Positions 28,040-40,249 of a stretch of DNA of 64,000 nt are shown one piece after another. Source of the DNA: Diogma glabrata (lineage: Eukaryota > Arthropoda > Insecta > Diptera > Cylindrotomidae); NCBI GenBank assembly GCA_963693315.1, contig OY856187.1:392468788-392532787 (forward strand), in the 5' to 3' direction. Numbering within the stretch: the first letter of the stretch is position 1; each line of letters opens with the position of its first letter. Made by a program: the position numbers and the translations under genes. Below the pieces are notes generated by a model. It did not search any database. It was given only the letters and a program-made list of their open reading frames with translations, and had not been told where the DNA came from.

Positions 28040-28430
28040 AAAAGCCAAAAAAAAATTTGGTGTACGCCTGTGTGTGCGTGGGTGGGTGGGTGGGTGGGTG
28101 GGTGAGTTTCTGGATTCATCTGGATTCATTTCAAATTTGGACAAAATGGCGGGGGGGTCTCCCGAACACCTCTAAGTTTAAATCTTGAATAACTTCTGAT
28201 CCCGGGCTATGATCTTATTGAAACTTAGTATATAAGGTTTGAGTACTGTTTTTCTGTTTTTCCAATATTTCTGCATACCAACTTCCGGTTTGTCACTTCC
28301 GGTTAAAAAGTTTTTTTCAGGTGTTTATCCCTACTATAGCCTACAATTACCGATCGATTTTCATGAAACGTTGCGAAAAGCTTTTAAATAACATGAGAAA
28401 GATTTTATCAGCTTTTGGAGCACATTGGAT
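28040..28430 (+). repeat. Left part of an older interspersed repeat (ACTTCCGGT family)
   Basis: Contains a short (GGGT)n run (28079-28104), AACTTCTGATCCCGGGCT, and the doublet ACTTCCGGTTTGTCACTTCC. It continues at 33624 after the giant palindrome and is homologous to units at 33690-34650. Split by the insertion. Confidence 0.72.
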
Positions 28431-31400
28431 TGTAGTGCCAATATTGTATAACACTACTATATGATAAAATGTAGTGCAATTATTTTACGTACACTACTAT
28501 GTTGAGATGTAGTGTGATTAACTTTGATACACTACCAGTTGTTGAAAGTGTGGTGGAATTCAAGTGAAGCGTGTAGTGAATAAAACGTTTATTTTTATAT
28601 TTATTTTTTTAAAAATGTGAATAAATGTTTATTTTTATATTGTATTTTATAATCGGGTTTAACCCTATATTATGACTAAATTGATTCACTTAATTCACTA
28701 ATTTCCAGATATTGAACTGGTTAATTGATAAACTTGATTGTCTTAATTGATTAGTCTAAAATGACTGTTGAATTGATTTAGTGTAAAAACTGTTTTTAAA
28801 TTAACTATTAGCTACAAAACGACTGTATTGTTTTTTGTTTCCCGACTGACTGTGTAATTGTTCATTAAAATATTATTTTTATAACTAAAAAACGATTACT
28901 CGCTGATCTAATTATTAATTATTATTGTAATCGATTTGACCCACTGAACAACTTTAGTTTTTGTTTTTCTTTCATTTTATTGTACTTAAGAATTACGTAA
29001 TTTAATTTCGCGAATTTAACATTTCTTTTAATTTAATTTAGACAAAAACGATTTTGCAATTTTGAATAACCCAAATAGTGGTAAATTATTTACAAAAACT
29101 AAAGTTTTAGTCAGCGTTTGTTTTTTGTTGGTCTATTTAATTTTGAATTTAGATTTGTGTTAATTAATTTATTTGTTTGGATATTGGGAAATATTATTAA
29201 AATTGATTTGGATTTTGGGAAAGAATGTTAGCAGAATGTAAGTTTGGGAGTTTTGGTGTTCTTGGGAAGTTGTTGTGGTAAAACACGTAATTTGTTTTAC
29301 TACATTCCTCCCTTCCACGGAAAAAAATTTTGGGATTATCGTTGTAGGGCATTAAAAGGAAAATAGGTAGGGTAGTTTACGATGAGCACAAAATTTTGCC
29401 AAGTTATGTAATGTATTTAAAAAGAAGTGAGTATCGATTCTAAGTCTTATTATGCTTACTGAGTACATAGCTAGATTTACTTTCGATTTTTTCATTCAGT
29501 TAAATAGTTGTAATTATACAACTAATCTAATCTTAAATTTATGAAAATAAAAATTACGAAAGAAAAAAAAAAAACTTGAAATAACAGAAAAGTTGTGAAA
29601 AATTATGTGTCTACACAAATATTTTGTGTTTTATTAATCTTATTTAATTTTCAAAATCAAGAAAAAATTTCGGTTTAGTTCAGTTGCAGTAAAATGATTT
29701 CTGTATGCTTACTGTAATAAAAATAAAATGATGATTATGCTATGATAAAATTTTAATTTTTTTTTAATTTGATATCTACATAAATAAGTTGAACTTGAAA
29801 AAAAAAATTTTAATATGAAACATTAGTAATGAGGAAAAAAAATAAATTATGTAAGATTATTGATGTAGGTCAGTGTTTCATTTGAAAATAAGTTTTGATA
29901 TTATGATTATGTGTTTATTATTATGAAACTATTTATAATCACAGAAATTCGGTAAAAACGTTATCAAAGAAATTGTTTTCTTTTTGCAATAGCTTAGTTT
30001 ATTACTAGTAGATCGTTTGACTTAAATTAGTTTGAAATCTTAAGCATATGAAACTTAAATGTATTTCCCGTTCTTAAATTCTAGTTTATCATCTTGTTTT
30101 ACTAATTTATATTTTTGTATTGTTTAGATCAACTGTTCGTTTTATATAATGAGTTCAACGGTATTACTTATTTTAAATAAATTTTGCTCAATTGATAGCT
30201 ACATAAAATAACGTTGAACTTGAACAATAAAATGCTTGTTATGAAATATAATAAGTATTCATAATTGTAGTAAATAAAATATTATGTATATTTGTTTTTG
30301 TTTGAATAAAAAAAAATTACGTTGTTTTGATTATCTCGCGTATCTTACAATTATTGTCTTAATATAATATGTATTTATGCTTAATGATTTTAAAATTATC
30401 ATTTTTATTGATTGTATTGATTATTGATCGGAATCAGTATTGGTAATAAGATTATTGTTTTTCTATTATTATGTTTCTTGCATATTGTATAAATTGTAAG
30501 TATAAATTGCTTAGATTTGACTTATGCTTAAGGCTAGTATTAGGTTTAGGATAAGTTGGTACGATTGGTTTATGGTTTAAGTTAATATTGGGTTTAGGAT
30601 AGGTTTGTTGATTGGGTTATGGTTTAAGTTAGTATTAGGTTTGTTTGATTAACTTGTGGTTTAGATTAGTATTATGTTTAGGATAAAATGATTTGGTTTA
30701 CCTATGATTTAGGTTGGTTTAAACGGAATTTGATATTTTTTTAGAAAGCTGTTGTTTTTAAAAATGTGGAAATTTTATCGTTAGAAAGTAATTTTGAAGG
30801 AAAGTTATTTCCAATTTGATTTATGTGTTTGATTAATAAATATGTATTGTCCTGAACAACGGTTATGTAAATTTTTGCAATGAAGTTGAAAACTTCTCCT
30901 TTGTCGAATATGATTTTACGAGATGCTGGTAGTAAATTATTGTAAAAACAGACACGAAATTTCTGGAACAGATTTTCAAGCCAATTAACTGAATTAGACG
31001 AATACGAATGAAATTGTATTATATTGGTTATAATCGGAAGTGTAAGTTGTAAGGCAGTAGTTTTCTTGACATGAATACACGAAAGGCTAAGATATAGTAG
31101 AATTGATTTCCACAGTTTGGAAAGTAGTAATGGACAGTGTATTCGATTTTCAATACGTCTGAGTGGGGTTGTACGAAAACGTTTCTGGTTTTGATAAATC
31201 TTTTGGTCACGTTTGTTTACAGTTATTTTGTTAGTAGGATCATTGTCGTTTATCGTAACAGATTGGTTCGTTGTTTTAATATTTTTGGTGTCAGAGTGAT
31301 AGGGACTGCTTGGTTGGAGCTTAATCGTATGTTGATCGGTTTTGTTTTTTCGAAATTTCATATTTGTGTTAATCGTTTTAGATATACTTCGGCGGCTGTG

Positions 31401-33623
31401 TAATTTGATATTTGGTTTTTTGTTTGACGATTTCTTTTCCACTACCATAGTTGAGGGCAAATATTGATTTTTCTTGGTTGGGTTTTCTGATTTCTGGATT
31501 TTGTTTTTGTGACGATTAGAATTAGTTTGGCATTTCAAAGTGGGAGTTTGTAGTCTATGGTGTGTATAATTTTTAGTATTTTTTAATTTGGTTGGTATTG
31601 ATGAAATTTGCTTTGTGTTCGAAATTTTTATAGGAATATGCATTAAGTTTCGGGACATGTTTTGTTTTAGAACTTCGGAATCCATACGTAAACCATAAGT
31701 AAATCAAACCTACCTATTCTAAACCTAATACTAACCTAAACCATAAGCCAACCAAACAAACCTATCCTAAATACAATACTAATATACACCACAAGTTAAT
31801 CAAATAAACCTAATACTAGCCTTAAGCATAAGTCAAATCTAATCAATTTATACTTACAATTTATACAATATACAAGAAACATAATAATCGAAAAACAATA
31901 ATCTTATTACCAATACTGATTCCGATCAATAATCAATACAATCAATAAAAATAATAATTCTAAAATCATTAATCTTAAATAATCATTACCATAAAATACA
32001 TATTATATTAAGGCAGTAGTTTGTAAGATACGCAAGCTAGTCAAAACATAACATAATTTTTAACAGAAACAAAAAAAATTATTTACTACAAATTTTATTT
32101 ACTATACAACTATGTGTTCATATTTCATAACATTTATTTACATTATTTTTCAAGTTCAACTTTATTTTTAAGCATAAATAATCATTAGCATAAATACATA
32201 TTATATTTAGACAATAACTTTAAGATACGCAAGCAATCAAAACGTAACGAAAAGTTTAACAAAAATGAAAACAAATAATTTACCATACATCGCCGTTCAC
32301 TCAAAACGTAATCATACAGAATTAATTATACAGAAACAAGTAATCTAACTTGACGGCCCAAAAATAATTGTAAACCGTCTAAATTTGTCAAATATTTATA
32401 GTACATAGCATGGATTAAACAAAATTAAATTAATATAAATACAAATTATTCTAATACAAATTATAATTATAAGGACCCCTTTAATTTTATTACGACGATA
32501 AACACATAACTTATTAAATATTTATAAGATAAGACTAAGATAACGTTACTCACAAAAATTTTTTTTTTTTTCAAAACATACATAATTTGGTAAAATTTTG
32601 TGTTCATCGTTAACTAACTAACGATGAAAACAAAATTTTTTTTTCCGTGGGGGGAGGAATGTAGTAAAACAAATTACGTAGTTTTCCTACAACAACTTCC
32701 CAAACTAAATTCGCAATATCTTCCAAATTCCTACCAACGACTATAAAAACAATTGACCTAAAACCTTATTAAAATTAAAAACAAATATTTCATAAATTAC
32801 CTTTATCTGGGTTATTTACAAAATATTTTGTTAATATCGTTCAATTCAAATAAAATCAATTCGCGACATTGGCATTAAATAAAATTCAATTAAAAACAAA
32901 GTCAGTGTGTCAATTGTTTTAATATCAATTAACCAACAATAATAAATTCCCAGCGCGTAATCATTTTTTAATTATAAAAATAATATTTTAATCAATAATC
33001 AAGTCAGTCAGTGTTCAGACAATTACCGGAGTTTTCTTTACACAAATTATTGACACGGTCGTTCTAAAAAATTCCAAAAATCAATTCAGTCGTTTTACAG
33101 AAATTAATTAATTTAGTCGTAAAAAAACCAATTAATCAATTATTATTTTAGTTATTATTAAAAACAAGTGAGTTAACAAAAGGGTTTTGGGCGGTCAATC
33201 CACAATACACCCTTAAGTGAAATTGTTTAAAATATCAGTCAACGAGTGAAGTAAAGTTCTCGATTATCTTTACTGAAAAGAAATTAATTACAATTTGTTA
33301 AGATTAAGTGAAAAAAGCAATAATTACTGTCTTTTCCACCCAATAAGAGGCAATTATTAATAAGTACTAGACTATAACCATAATTGAGTTTGTAGTAACA
33401 AATAAATCATATTATAAGTGACTATAACATACCAAATAATTGTACATTTATGTAAAAATTAAATAAATACAAACAGTTTAATTAAAGTAGTGTTGTGAAT
33501 CCATTATTTAAAACAACATCTTCACCACAATCGCGTAGCGTTGTTAATATTATATAGTAGTGTTATACAAAATTTGCACTACACTTTAACATAGTAGTGT
33601 ACGTGAAGAAATTTTGCACTACA
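28431..33623. mobile_element. Foldback-like giant palindrome with tandem-repeat termini and one ORF
   Basis: The ends are TGTAGTGC in inverted orientation, flanked by GGAT (28427-28430 and 33624-33627). Each terminus consists of short tandem units of about 39 bp (TGTAGTGCAATTATTTTACG followed by TACACTACTATGTT-like sequence): three at the left, two at the right. The arms are roughly 2 kb and pair imperfectly along their length. Clear stretches are 29280-29400 with 32560-32690 and 30200-30530 with 31810-32160. Inverted tandem GGTTTAGG/GGTTTATGG-type repeats lie next to the central ORF (30535-30740 and 31690-31810). The architecture resembles foldback transposons. Confidence 0.85.
30741..31685 (-). 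CDS. 314-codon ORF at the centre of the giant palindrome, unknown function
   Basis: Uninterrupted frame from ATG 31685 (MDSEVLKQNMSRNLMHIP) to a stop at 30741, on DNA so AT-rich that 314 stop-free codons are very unlikely by chance. Residues 1 to about 190 are strongly basic and polar, rich in Lys, Asn, Thr and Ser with PLRRIENR near the end, suggesting a nucleic-acid-binding or disordered region. Residues from about 190 on are more hydrophobic (LLLSKLWKSILLYLSLSCIH, then NWLENLFQKFRVCFYNNLL). No transposase triad, zinc finger or other family is recognisable. It is the only sizeable intact ORF in the element, so it is the natural candidate for its mobility or regulatory protein. That role is inference. 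Confidence 0.6.
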   Translation of the reverse strand: MDSEVLKQNMSRNLMHIPIKISNTKQISSIPTKLKNTKNYTHHRLQTPTLKCQTNSNRHKNKIQKSENPTKKNQYLPSTMVVEKKSSNKKPNIKLHSRRSISKTINTNMKFRKNKTDQHTIKLQPSSPYHSDTKNIKTTNQSVTINDNDPTNKITVNKRDQKIYQNQKRFRTTPLRRIENRIHCPLLLSKLWKSILLYLSLSCIHVKKTTALQLTLPIITNIIQFHSYSSNSVNWLENLFQKFRVCFYNNLLPASRKIIFDKGEVFNFIAKIYITVVQDNTYLLIKHINQIGNNFPSKLLSNDKISTFLKTTAF

Positions 33624-34660
33624 GGATAAAGGGTTGCGGGGTCCACCATACAACAGGTGGTTTTTTCCACAAAGTTTTTATTTTTGTTGGGAGCATAAAA
33701 CATTCATTCATGAATGAATTTTGATGACACTTTTGAAAAAGACGCAAACATGTATGACAAAGAACTGATTAGTTTTTGAGCGATAGTGAACAAAGTGGTG
33801 GGGGTCCCTGGAGCACCTGTTTTTTTGAAAGCTCTGTAACATCTGTACCTGATAAGCGAGTGGGATAAAACTTGGTACATGAGCATGTAGTATGGTTTAC
33901 AATAGTTCTGCATCCCATGTTCCGGTTTTTCAAATCCGGTAAAAAAATTTTTTTTGTAATTTTTTGAAGTTTTTTCAGTGTCTTTATGCACACTACAGCC
34001 TACAATAATGAAAAGATTGTGATGAAACTTATGGAATAGGGTTACAATTAGTGTTAAAAGATAATTATCATGTTTTGGGACACATTGATCAAAGTGGTGG
34101 GGGGTCTACCATACAAATGCTGACTTTTCACACTTTGTTTTTAAAGTTTGTTGGGAGCATACAGACTTCCGAACACCTGTCCTCCCGAACACCTGTTTAC
34201 TGTGTCACACTTTTTTCAATGTTTGTTGGAAGCACACAGCATTCGTTCGTGAACGAATTTTGATGACACTTTGGAAAAAGATGCAAACATGTATGGCAAA
34301 GAACTGATTAGTTTTTGAGCGATAGTGAACAAAGTGGTGCGGTGTGTCCCATACACCTGTTTTTTTAAAGCTCAATAACATCTGTGTTTTTTCAATGCTC
34401 TATAGCATCTGTACCTGATAATCAAATTGGATGAAACTTTGTACATAAGCATTTAGTATGATTTACAAAAATTCTGCATCCCAACTTCCGGTTTTTTACT
34501 TCCGGTAAAACCTGTTATTTTGGAAGCTCAATAACTTCTGTACCTGATAATCGAGTTGGATGAAATTTGGTACATACACATTTAGTACGGTTTACAACAG
34601 TTCTGCATCCTAACTTCCGCTTTGTCACTTCCGATAAAATTTTTTTTTACTTTTTCTCGT
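33624..34660 (+). repeat. Right part of the ACTTCCGGT repeat family, tandem units of about 540 bp
   Basis: TTTTGATGACACTTT, GCAAACATGTAT and AAGAACTGATTAGTTTTTGA occur at about 33720-33780 and again at about 34258-34320. A block with CTGTACCTGATAA, GTTCTGCATCC and ACTTCCGGT occurs three times (33845, 34410 and 34535). It continues the segment left of the giant palindrome. An intact version of the insertion site lies at 34069-34115. Confidence 0.75.
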
Positions 34661-34857
34661 ACAACAGAATTTATGTTTGTTGGGATACTACTGCCTGCTT
34701 TAATATTTTTATTATTAGAACTACGAAGTCCATAATATAGGTTAGCTTTTAATTAAAGTATATTATGGATATTAGCTCATTATACATCCAGAACACTATG
34801 TTTCCAGAGCTGTGGTGAAGTCAGCCTATGCATCAGCGTCGCAATATTTTTTAAATA
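34661..34857. other. Spacer
   Basis: No recognised gene. GTCCATAATATAGG and ATATTATGGAT form a weak inverted pair at 34730-34770. Confidence 0.3.
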
Positions 34858-35103
34858 CTAACGATTAAAAATATCAAGATCCTTCAAATCATTGACCACT
34901 ATAATTCTACTCCCATCTTGTTCCCTCATAAATATATTTGCTTGAAGAAACCATAAGTGCTTAACACTAGCTTCCTTTTTAACTTTGTTTGCTGTCTTGA
35001 ATAATTTTCTTTTGTCTGCAGTCATGCTATCATTAACAAAACATTCTGAATACACTGGATTATTATCATCACAAGTTACACAAATTTTTTTACCTCTAAG
35101 ATA
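34858..35103 (-). pseudogene. LINE ORF1-type protein, FP-like C-terminal domain fragment
   Basis: Minus strand: KKICVTCDDNNPVYSECFVN, DSMTADKRKLFKTANKVKKE, KHLWFLQANIFMREQDGSRI, IVVNDLKDLDIF. The pattern of a short Leu/Phe-Lys helix, a Lys-rich stretch, LW-x-aromatic strand and a D-L-DL tail matches the FP-like domain found at the C-terminus of ORF1 in several insect LINEs, where it binds RNA. The N-terminal part is absent and no ORF2 follows in the same orientation. It abuts a LINE B fragment on the opposite strand. Confidence 0.55.
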
Positions 35104-35106
35104 TTT

Positions 35107-36070
35107 TTTGCAGTGTCCCCAACCCTATTTTTGATTTATATCAACGAATTGTTGAAAATCACCAGCAACCTAATAAATAGTTTTGCAGATGATAGTACTC
35201 TGCACAAGTCGTTCGAGCTCCTTTCTTCAAGAAGTAAAATGCACGAACGAATTAACCCCGCCTTGAGAGAAGCTGCCATAAACGTGAATAAAGCCCAACA
35301 AAAAATTCGCCGATTGGAGTGACCAAAACCTGGTCAATTTCAAATCTACCAAAACACACCTGTTGATTGTTTCCAAATCAAAGATCGAGATCCCCAAACA
35401 TATTTTATTCAGTATGTGTGATGAACCAATAGGTGAATGTAAAAACATTCGTTTATTGGGTGTCACAGTTTCAAATGACCTACTCTGGAACGATCGTGCT
35501 ATGGCGATGGCAAAAAGCGCGTCTAAAAAACTCGGTCTCCTAAATAGATGCAAAAAATTTTTCACTCCATACCAATTGCTCCATGTTTATAAGTCGTTCT
35601 ATATTCGTTCCTGTATGGAGTACTGTTGTCAAGTTTGGGGTGATGCTTCTGTTTCCATCTTGGCCCTCTTGGACTCTGTTCAAAAGCGGGCTATACGAAT
35701 TGTAGGTGATCGAGCTTTGACACCAAAACTCGATTCCATCATGCCTCAAACTTATTGTTACCCCCGTTCCACTCGGCAATCGGCTACCACAACCAGTGAA
35801 ACGGCCGAGATCCCGCGCCGTCATACTGGCAGATCGCAGAACGACTTCATTGTCCGAACTACAAACAAATGGAATAGTTTGCCGGAACCCTTAGTCTTAG
35901 GCGGCTTCAACCCGCAGAGGTTTAAAAAAAGCGTTAATCAACACCATGGAACGCCAGTTTTTGTGTGACCTGGGTCTAGACCTAGGTCTTAAACAGTATT
36001 TGTGTGTTGTTGTGATACATATTCTAAACCCTATTCCACAGCACTTTTTTTTACAAAAAAAAAAATAGCC
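35107..36070 (+). pseudogene. LINE family B: RT motif C to 3' end
   Basis: Plus strand: VSPTLFLIYINELLKITSNL and NSFADDSTLHKSF with the FADD catalytic box (about 35180). The frame breaks near 35322. A 201-codon stretch (35363-35968) then carries IRLLGVTVSNDLLWNDRAMA, YKSFYIRSCMEYCCQVWGDA, LLDSVQKRAIRIVGDRALT and FIVRTTNKWNSLPEPLV, the C-terminal region of Jockey-like LINE ORF2. A T-run then A-run (about 36045-36065) may be the 3' tail. The fragment begins at nearly the same RT position where the fragment at 14876-15643 ends. Confidence 0.78.
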
Positions 36071-36752
36071 CCTGAAGCTTATCTTCCCATATCGGGAAGT
36101 TAAAAATTGCGTCTTTCACCTATTGTTGTGTGACCTAATTTGAAAAGGTGGTTATATGTCATTGTTAAAAAGAATCAAATGCAAGGCTTTTTTAAAAAGG
36201 ATTGCGAGTTATATGTATCTGTAAATGAGTTTTGTATAATACGGCATTTTGAAATTTTTTTAAATGAAAAAAATAATAAACCCAATTGACATAAAAATGG
36301 TCAAATATTTTCTACTGATAGAAAACGTGACGATTTAAAACATAAAATAAGCAATTATTCGAGTATCCTGATTCAAAACAATAAATTTTATCAATTTCCC
36401 ATATAACTTTAATAATTAAAAGAATACTGCCATAAAATTTTTATTTTATATTTCGTTATCATTACAGGTTTTAAATTTCCATTAAAAACTCATAATTATA
36501 AAAACCAGGTTAATTCCTTTTTGTTCGAAATCGCAAAACACTTGCTTGAGAAAATGTAATAAAAATGAAGAAAATTCATAAAATTATATTGACATTTATT
36601 TAAAATTTTATACTGCAGCGATAACGGTTTTTAAGGTTATTTTTTATGATTTGAATCATTTACAAACAAAATCTATTATGTTTTTAAATTGTAACGATTT
36701 TAATTTTTAAGTGATAGGTAAACTGAAGTAAACGTTAGATTATATTTGTATT
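36071..36752. other. AT-rich stretch, nothing recognised
   Basis: No coding similarity or obvious repeat. Confidence 0.35.
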
Positions 36753-37994
36753 ACTAGATGAAAAACGTGATCTACGCAGGTGAAAAAGTCGAAATTTGAA
36801 CTTGACCCTTTTTGATTTTCCTGAAACATGGCATATAAGTAGTATGGACAAAATAAAAAATACGACTTATTTTAAAACTTTTTTGAAGTGCATAGTTTGA
36901 GCATAGGGGGCCAACATGTATGAAAAATGAAAATTCTGCCAATCCGATGTAACTTTGAAATTAAATTGCTCAAGAACAGCTATACCGATTTCATCAAACT
37001 TTTTTTTTTTTGATAGATGATTAATTAGTCGTTTGAAGAAAAATTAATGTTTTAATTAATTAATTGTTTTTATAATTAATTTTTAAATAAAAATATTAAA
37101 AAAACTTTTTTAAAGATGGCGCTAGGGTCAAAGATCAATTGGATTTTAATTAATTTTTTTTCTGAAAATAGTTCTATCCTTACTCTAAAATATATCAAAT
37201 TGACAAAGACGTTCAAATTTTTGTTCTTGAGATATTTAATTTTAAAGATTTTTAGTACGACTGAAATTCGAACTTTTCTTCACTTTTTCAAACAACTTTT
37301 GTTAACAAAAATTTTAAAATCAATTAAATTTTAACTTTGTTTTTTAAATATAGTTCTAACCTTCCTTTAAAATACATCAAATTTATAAAAAGGGGTTAAT
37401 TCGTGTTCTTCAGGTATTTAATTTTAAAGATTTTTAGTCCGATTAAAATTCTAATTGTTCATTATTTTCTCGAACTTCAGTGGATAAAATTTTTTGATGA
37501 TAAAAATTGTTCGAAAAAATAATGAACAATTAGAATTTTAATCGGACTGAAAATCTTTAAAATTAAATATCTCAAGAACAAAAATTAACGTCCCTTTGTT
37601 AATTTGATATATTTTAGAGTAAAGATAGAACTATTTACAGAAAAAAAATTATTTAAATTCCAATTGATCTTTAACTCTAGCGCCATCTTTAAAAAGTTTT
37701 TTTAATATTTTTATTTAAAAAGTAATTATAAATCATCTATCAAACAAAAAAAGTTTGATGAAATCGGTATAGCCGTTCTTGAGCAATTTAATTTCAAAGT
37801 TACATCGGATTCGCAGAATTTTAATTTTCATGCATGTTGGGGTGCCCCCTATGCTCAAACTATGCACTTTCAAAACGTTTTAAAATAAGTAGGATTTTTT
37901 ATTTTGTCCATACTACTTATGTGCCAAGTTTCAGGAAAATCAAAAATGGTCAAGTTTTCACAACTCTGTCTAGAACACGTTTTTCATCACTATA
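36753..37994. mobile_element. 1.24-kb palindromic element
   Basis: GATGAAAAACGTG at the left end and CACGTTTTTCATC at the right. The arms pair through GTAGTATGGACAAAATAAAA, GAAATCGGTATAGC-like segments and AAAGATGGCGCTAG. The left arm carries an extra tandem copy of a ~190-bp segment (37130-37330 and 37330-37490, sharing TTTAATTTTAAAGATTTTTA). The centre is near 37495. No gene. A non-autonomous foldback or MITE-type element. Confidence 0.78.
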
Positions 37995-38496
37995 CTATGC
38001 TATGATTGGTTTATCCCATTTCAATTCAGTTCATACAAGTATTTTATCACTTTTTTCTTATTGTGATTTCCAATCAGGGTTTAAAAATCAAATTTGATAA
38101 AGTTAAACACTTCAAAATGGATTTCATGTTTGCAATCAAATATGTCATGAACCAATGTTAATCAAAATATTTTCTAATTTTTTTAACATCCGTTCACTTG
38201 ACTGTTTTGATTCAGGGAATTGTGTGAAAAACGTCAAAATCGTTTCATATTTGCTGAAAAATTACTACATTCCACTGAAAATTTATTTTTTTTAAAATCT
38301 CATCTTAAAAAATTGTTATGTGATGATATGAAAAGCACATCAGACGCTTAAAAATGTCTGCAAATTACTTTCCTGATTTTTCTCGGTTAAAAACACTCAA
38401 AATTCAACTAAAATCTGTTTTCCTTTAATCATAAATAAAAGAACGTCAGGATGTGTTTGTTTTTTTTAGTGAAATAATAACTCATGAAAGCTTCAA
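37995..38496. other. Stretch without recognised gene
   Basis: AT-rich sequence before the assembly gap. It ends with CTCATGAAAGCTTCAA directly at the gap. Confidence 0.35.
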
Positions 38497-38696
38497 NNNN
38501 NNNNNNNNNNNNNNNNNNNNNNNNNNNNNNNNNNNNNNNNNNNNNNNNNNNNNNNNNNNNNNNNNNNNNNNNNNNNNNNNNNNNNNNNNNNNNNNNNNNN
38601 NNNNNNNNNNNNNNNNNNNNNNNNNNNNNNNNNNNNNNNNNNNNNNNNNNNNNNNNNNNNNNNNNNNNNNNNNNNNNNNNNNNNNNNNNNNNNNNN
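38497..38696. other. Assembly gap of exactly 200 N
   Basis: Fixed-length N run. CTCATGAAAGCTTCAA is present on both sides (38481-38496 and again just right of the gap). Confidence 0.99.
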
Positions 38697-40248
38697 TAGC
38701 TCATGAAAGCTTCAACTTGTAAGATTTGTTTGTTTTTTATTACAAATATTATTTTCTTTTCACTAAGTAGAATCGTTTACACAGAAATAAAAAAAAATTC
38801 AACTAATTTGTGTGGGGCTATATTAAGACTGTGATGAATGGTTATTATAGTGATGTAGAACAAAACGTTCGTGTTTACAAAGTATATTTTTGTAATAATT
38901 ATACAATAATAAACATTGCTTTTAGTTAACATGTTGAGATTGATACGTGTGAATTTGTGTCTTAGACATTTATTTCACAGCGTTTTATAAAAATTTAGAA
39001 TATAAAAAAAAATATCACGCAATCTTGTATTTGGTCAAGGTTTTCATAATTATACGAAATCAAATCAAGGATTCAGGTTAAATGTTTTGTTTGACATATA
39101 TTTCTAATACGATGACTACTATTTCTTGAATAATTGTTTACTATCTTTTTTCAAGCTAGCAAACTGACTAACTCCAAAGTTTTTAGTTTTATAAGAGTTG
39201 GTGAACTACTTATTGGTTTTTATACTATTACAACTTCGATTACAGTATTTGATATCCTCCTCTAGGTAAAAGAACGGGCAAGTATGCTGAAAAAATGAGC
39301 TGCCATCACCAAAAACAAGCTGTAATTAGTTCCGTCAAAAATATTTCCTTTATGAGGGAGGTTGGTTTTAAATTTAAATAAAACCTCAACAAATATTTTG
39401 TGCTATATGTGGTCAATTCTTCTTTAATATAAACTTCACCGAAAAAAAAACGTTGGTAGGATCAACAACAAAGCTTGTTTATTTTGCGTCTAATATGAAC
39501 GTGGTTATTCTAACCAATGTAGCATTGTCAATTTATTTTTAAAAACGCAACAATTTTCATTATTTAAATCAACAACGGCGTGATCAATATGGCGTTCAAA
39601 CATTCACAAATCATAGTTGAATTAAGTAGTTTGTTCATGTTTTTGTTTGAAAATTATTGTGTTTGTTAAAAGAAAAAAGAAAAACAAAATTCGTTCAATG
39701 ATAATAATAATAAACAAAAGAATAGAAAAATAAAAAGTTTTTTATATATCCTAACATGGCTGGTTTTATTTAAAATTTTAGGAAATAATTTACATGAGTT
39801 TAATTGAATTAAATAATTTTAATATTATCTGCACATAAAATTATGTACGAAAAAAATTTTTTTGTGAATATAATATCAACAATCTTGTTAAATTAATGGG
39901 CCCTTTCCATAATTAATTTTAGTGATTTAAAAAAATTCTTATATATTTTAATATTTTTTATTTGTCTTGTTTCATGTCGATTTATCGATATTTTAATTTA
40001 ATTTTTCATAATAATGAGAAAATTATGGAAAATTAATATTATTTAAATATTTAAATTTTTTGATTTCTGAATTTCGGTCTTTTAAATTGTATCATTAAAA
40101 ATATTGCGAAAAAATGGACGCCCCCCTTACAAACAAAATCACACTCATACATTTCATTTATTTAGAACGTAAATATACGAACGCTATCTTTATGCATGAA
40201 TATGTTTGTCGGATTTGATGCGAAATACATATTTCTAATATAAAAAAA
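38697..40248. other. AT-rich stretch without recognised gene
   Basis: No gene seen. The stretch around 40045-40115 (ATATTTAAATTTTTTGATTT onward) resembles 55585-55660, so it contains an interspersed repeat. Confidence 0.35.
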
Positions 40249-40249
40249 G

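Noticed and set aside
31137..31403. Plus-strand 88-codon frame inside the giant palindrome
   Set aside because: It is antisense to the much longer 314-codon frame and has no recognisable features.
30535..31810. Telomere-like TTAGG arrays
   Set aside because: The TTAGGTTTAGG motifs belong to ~50-bp tandem units inside the palindrome arms. There is no (TTAGG)n run.
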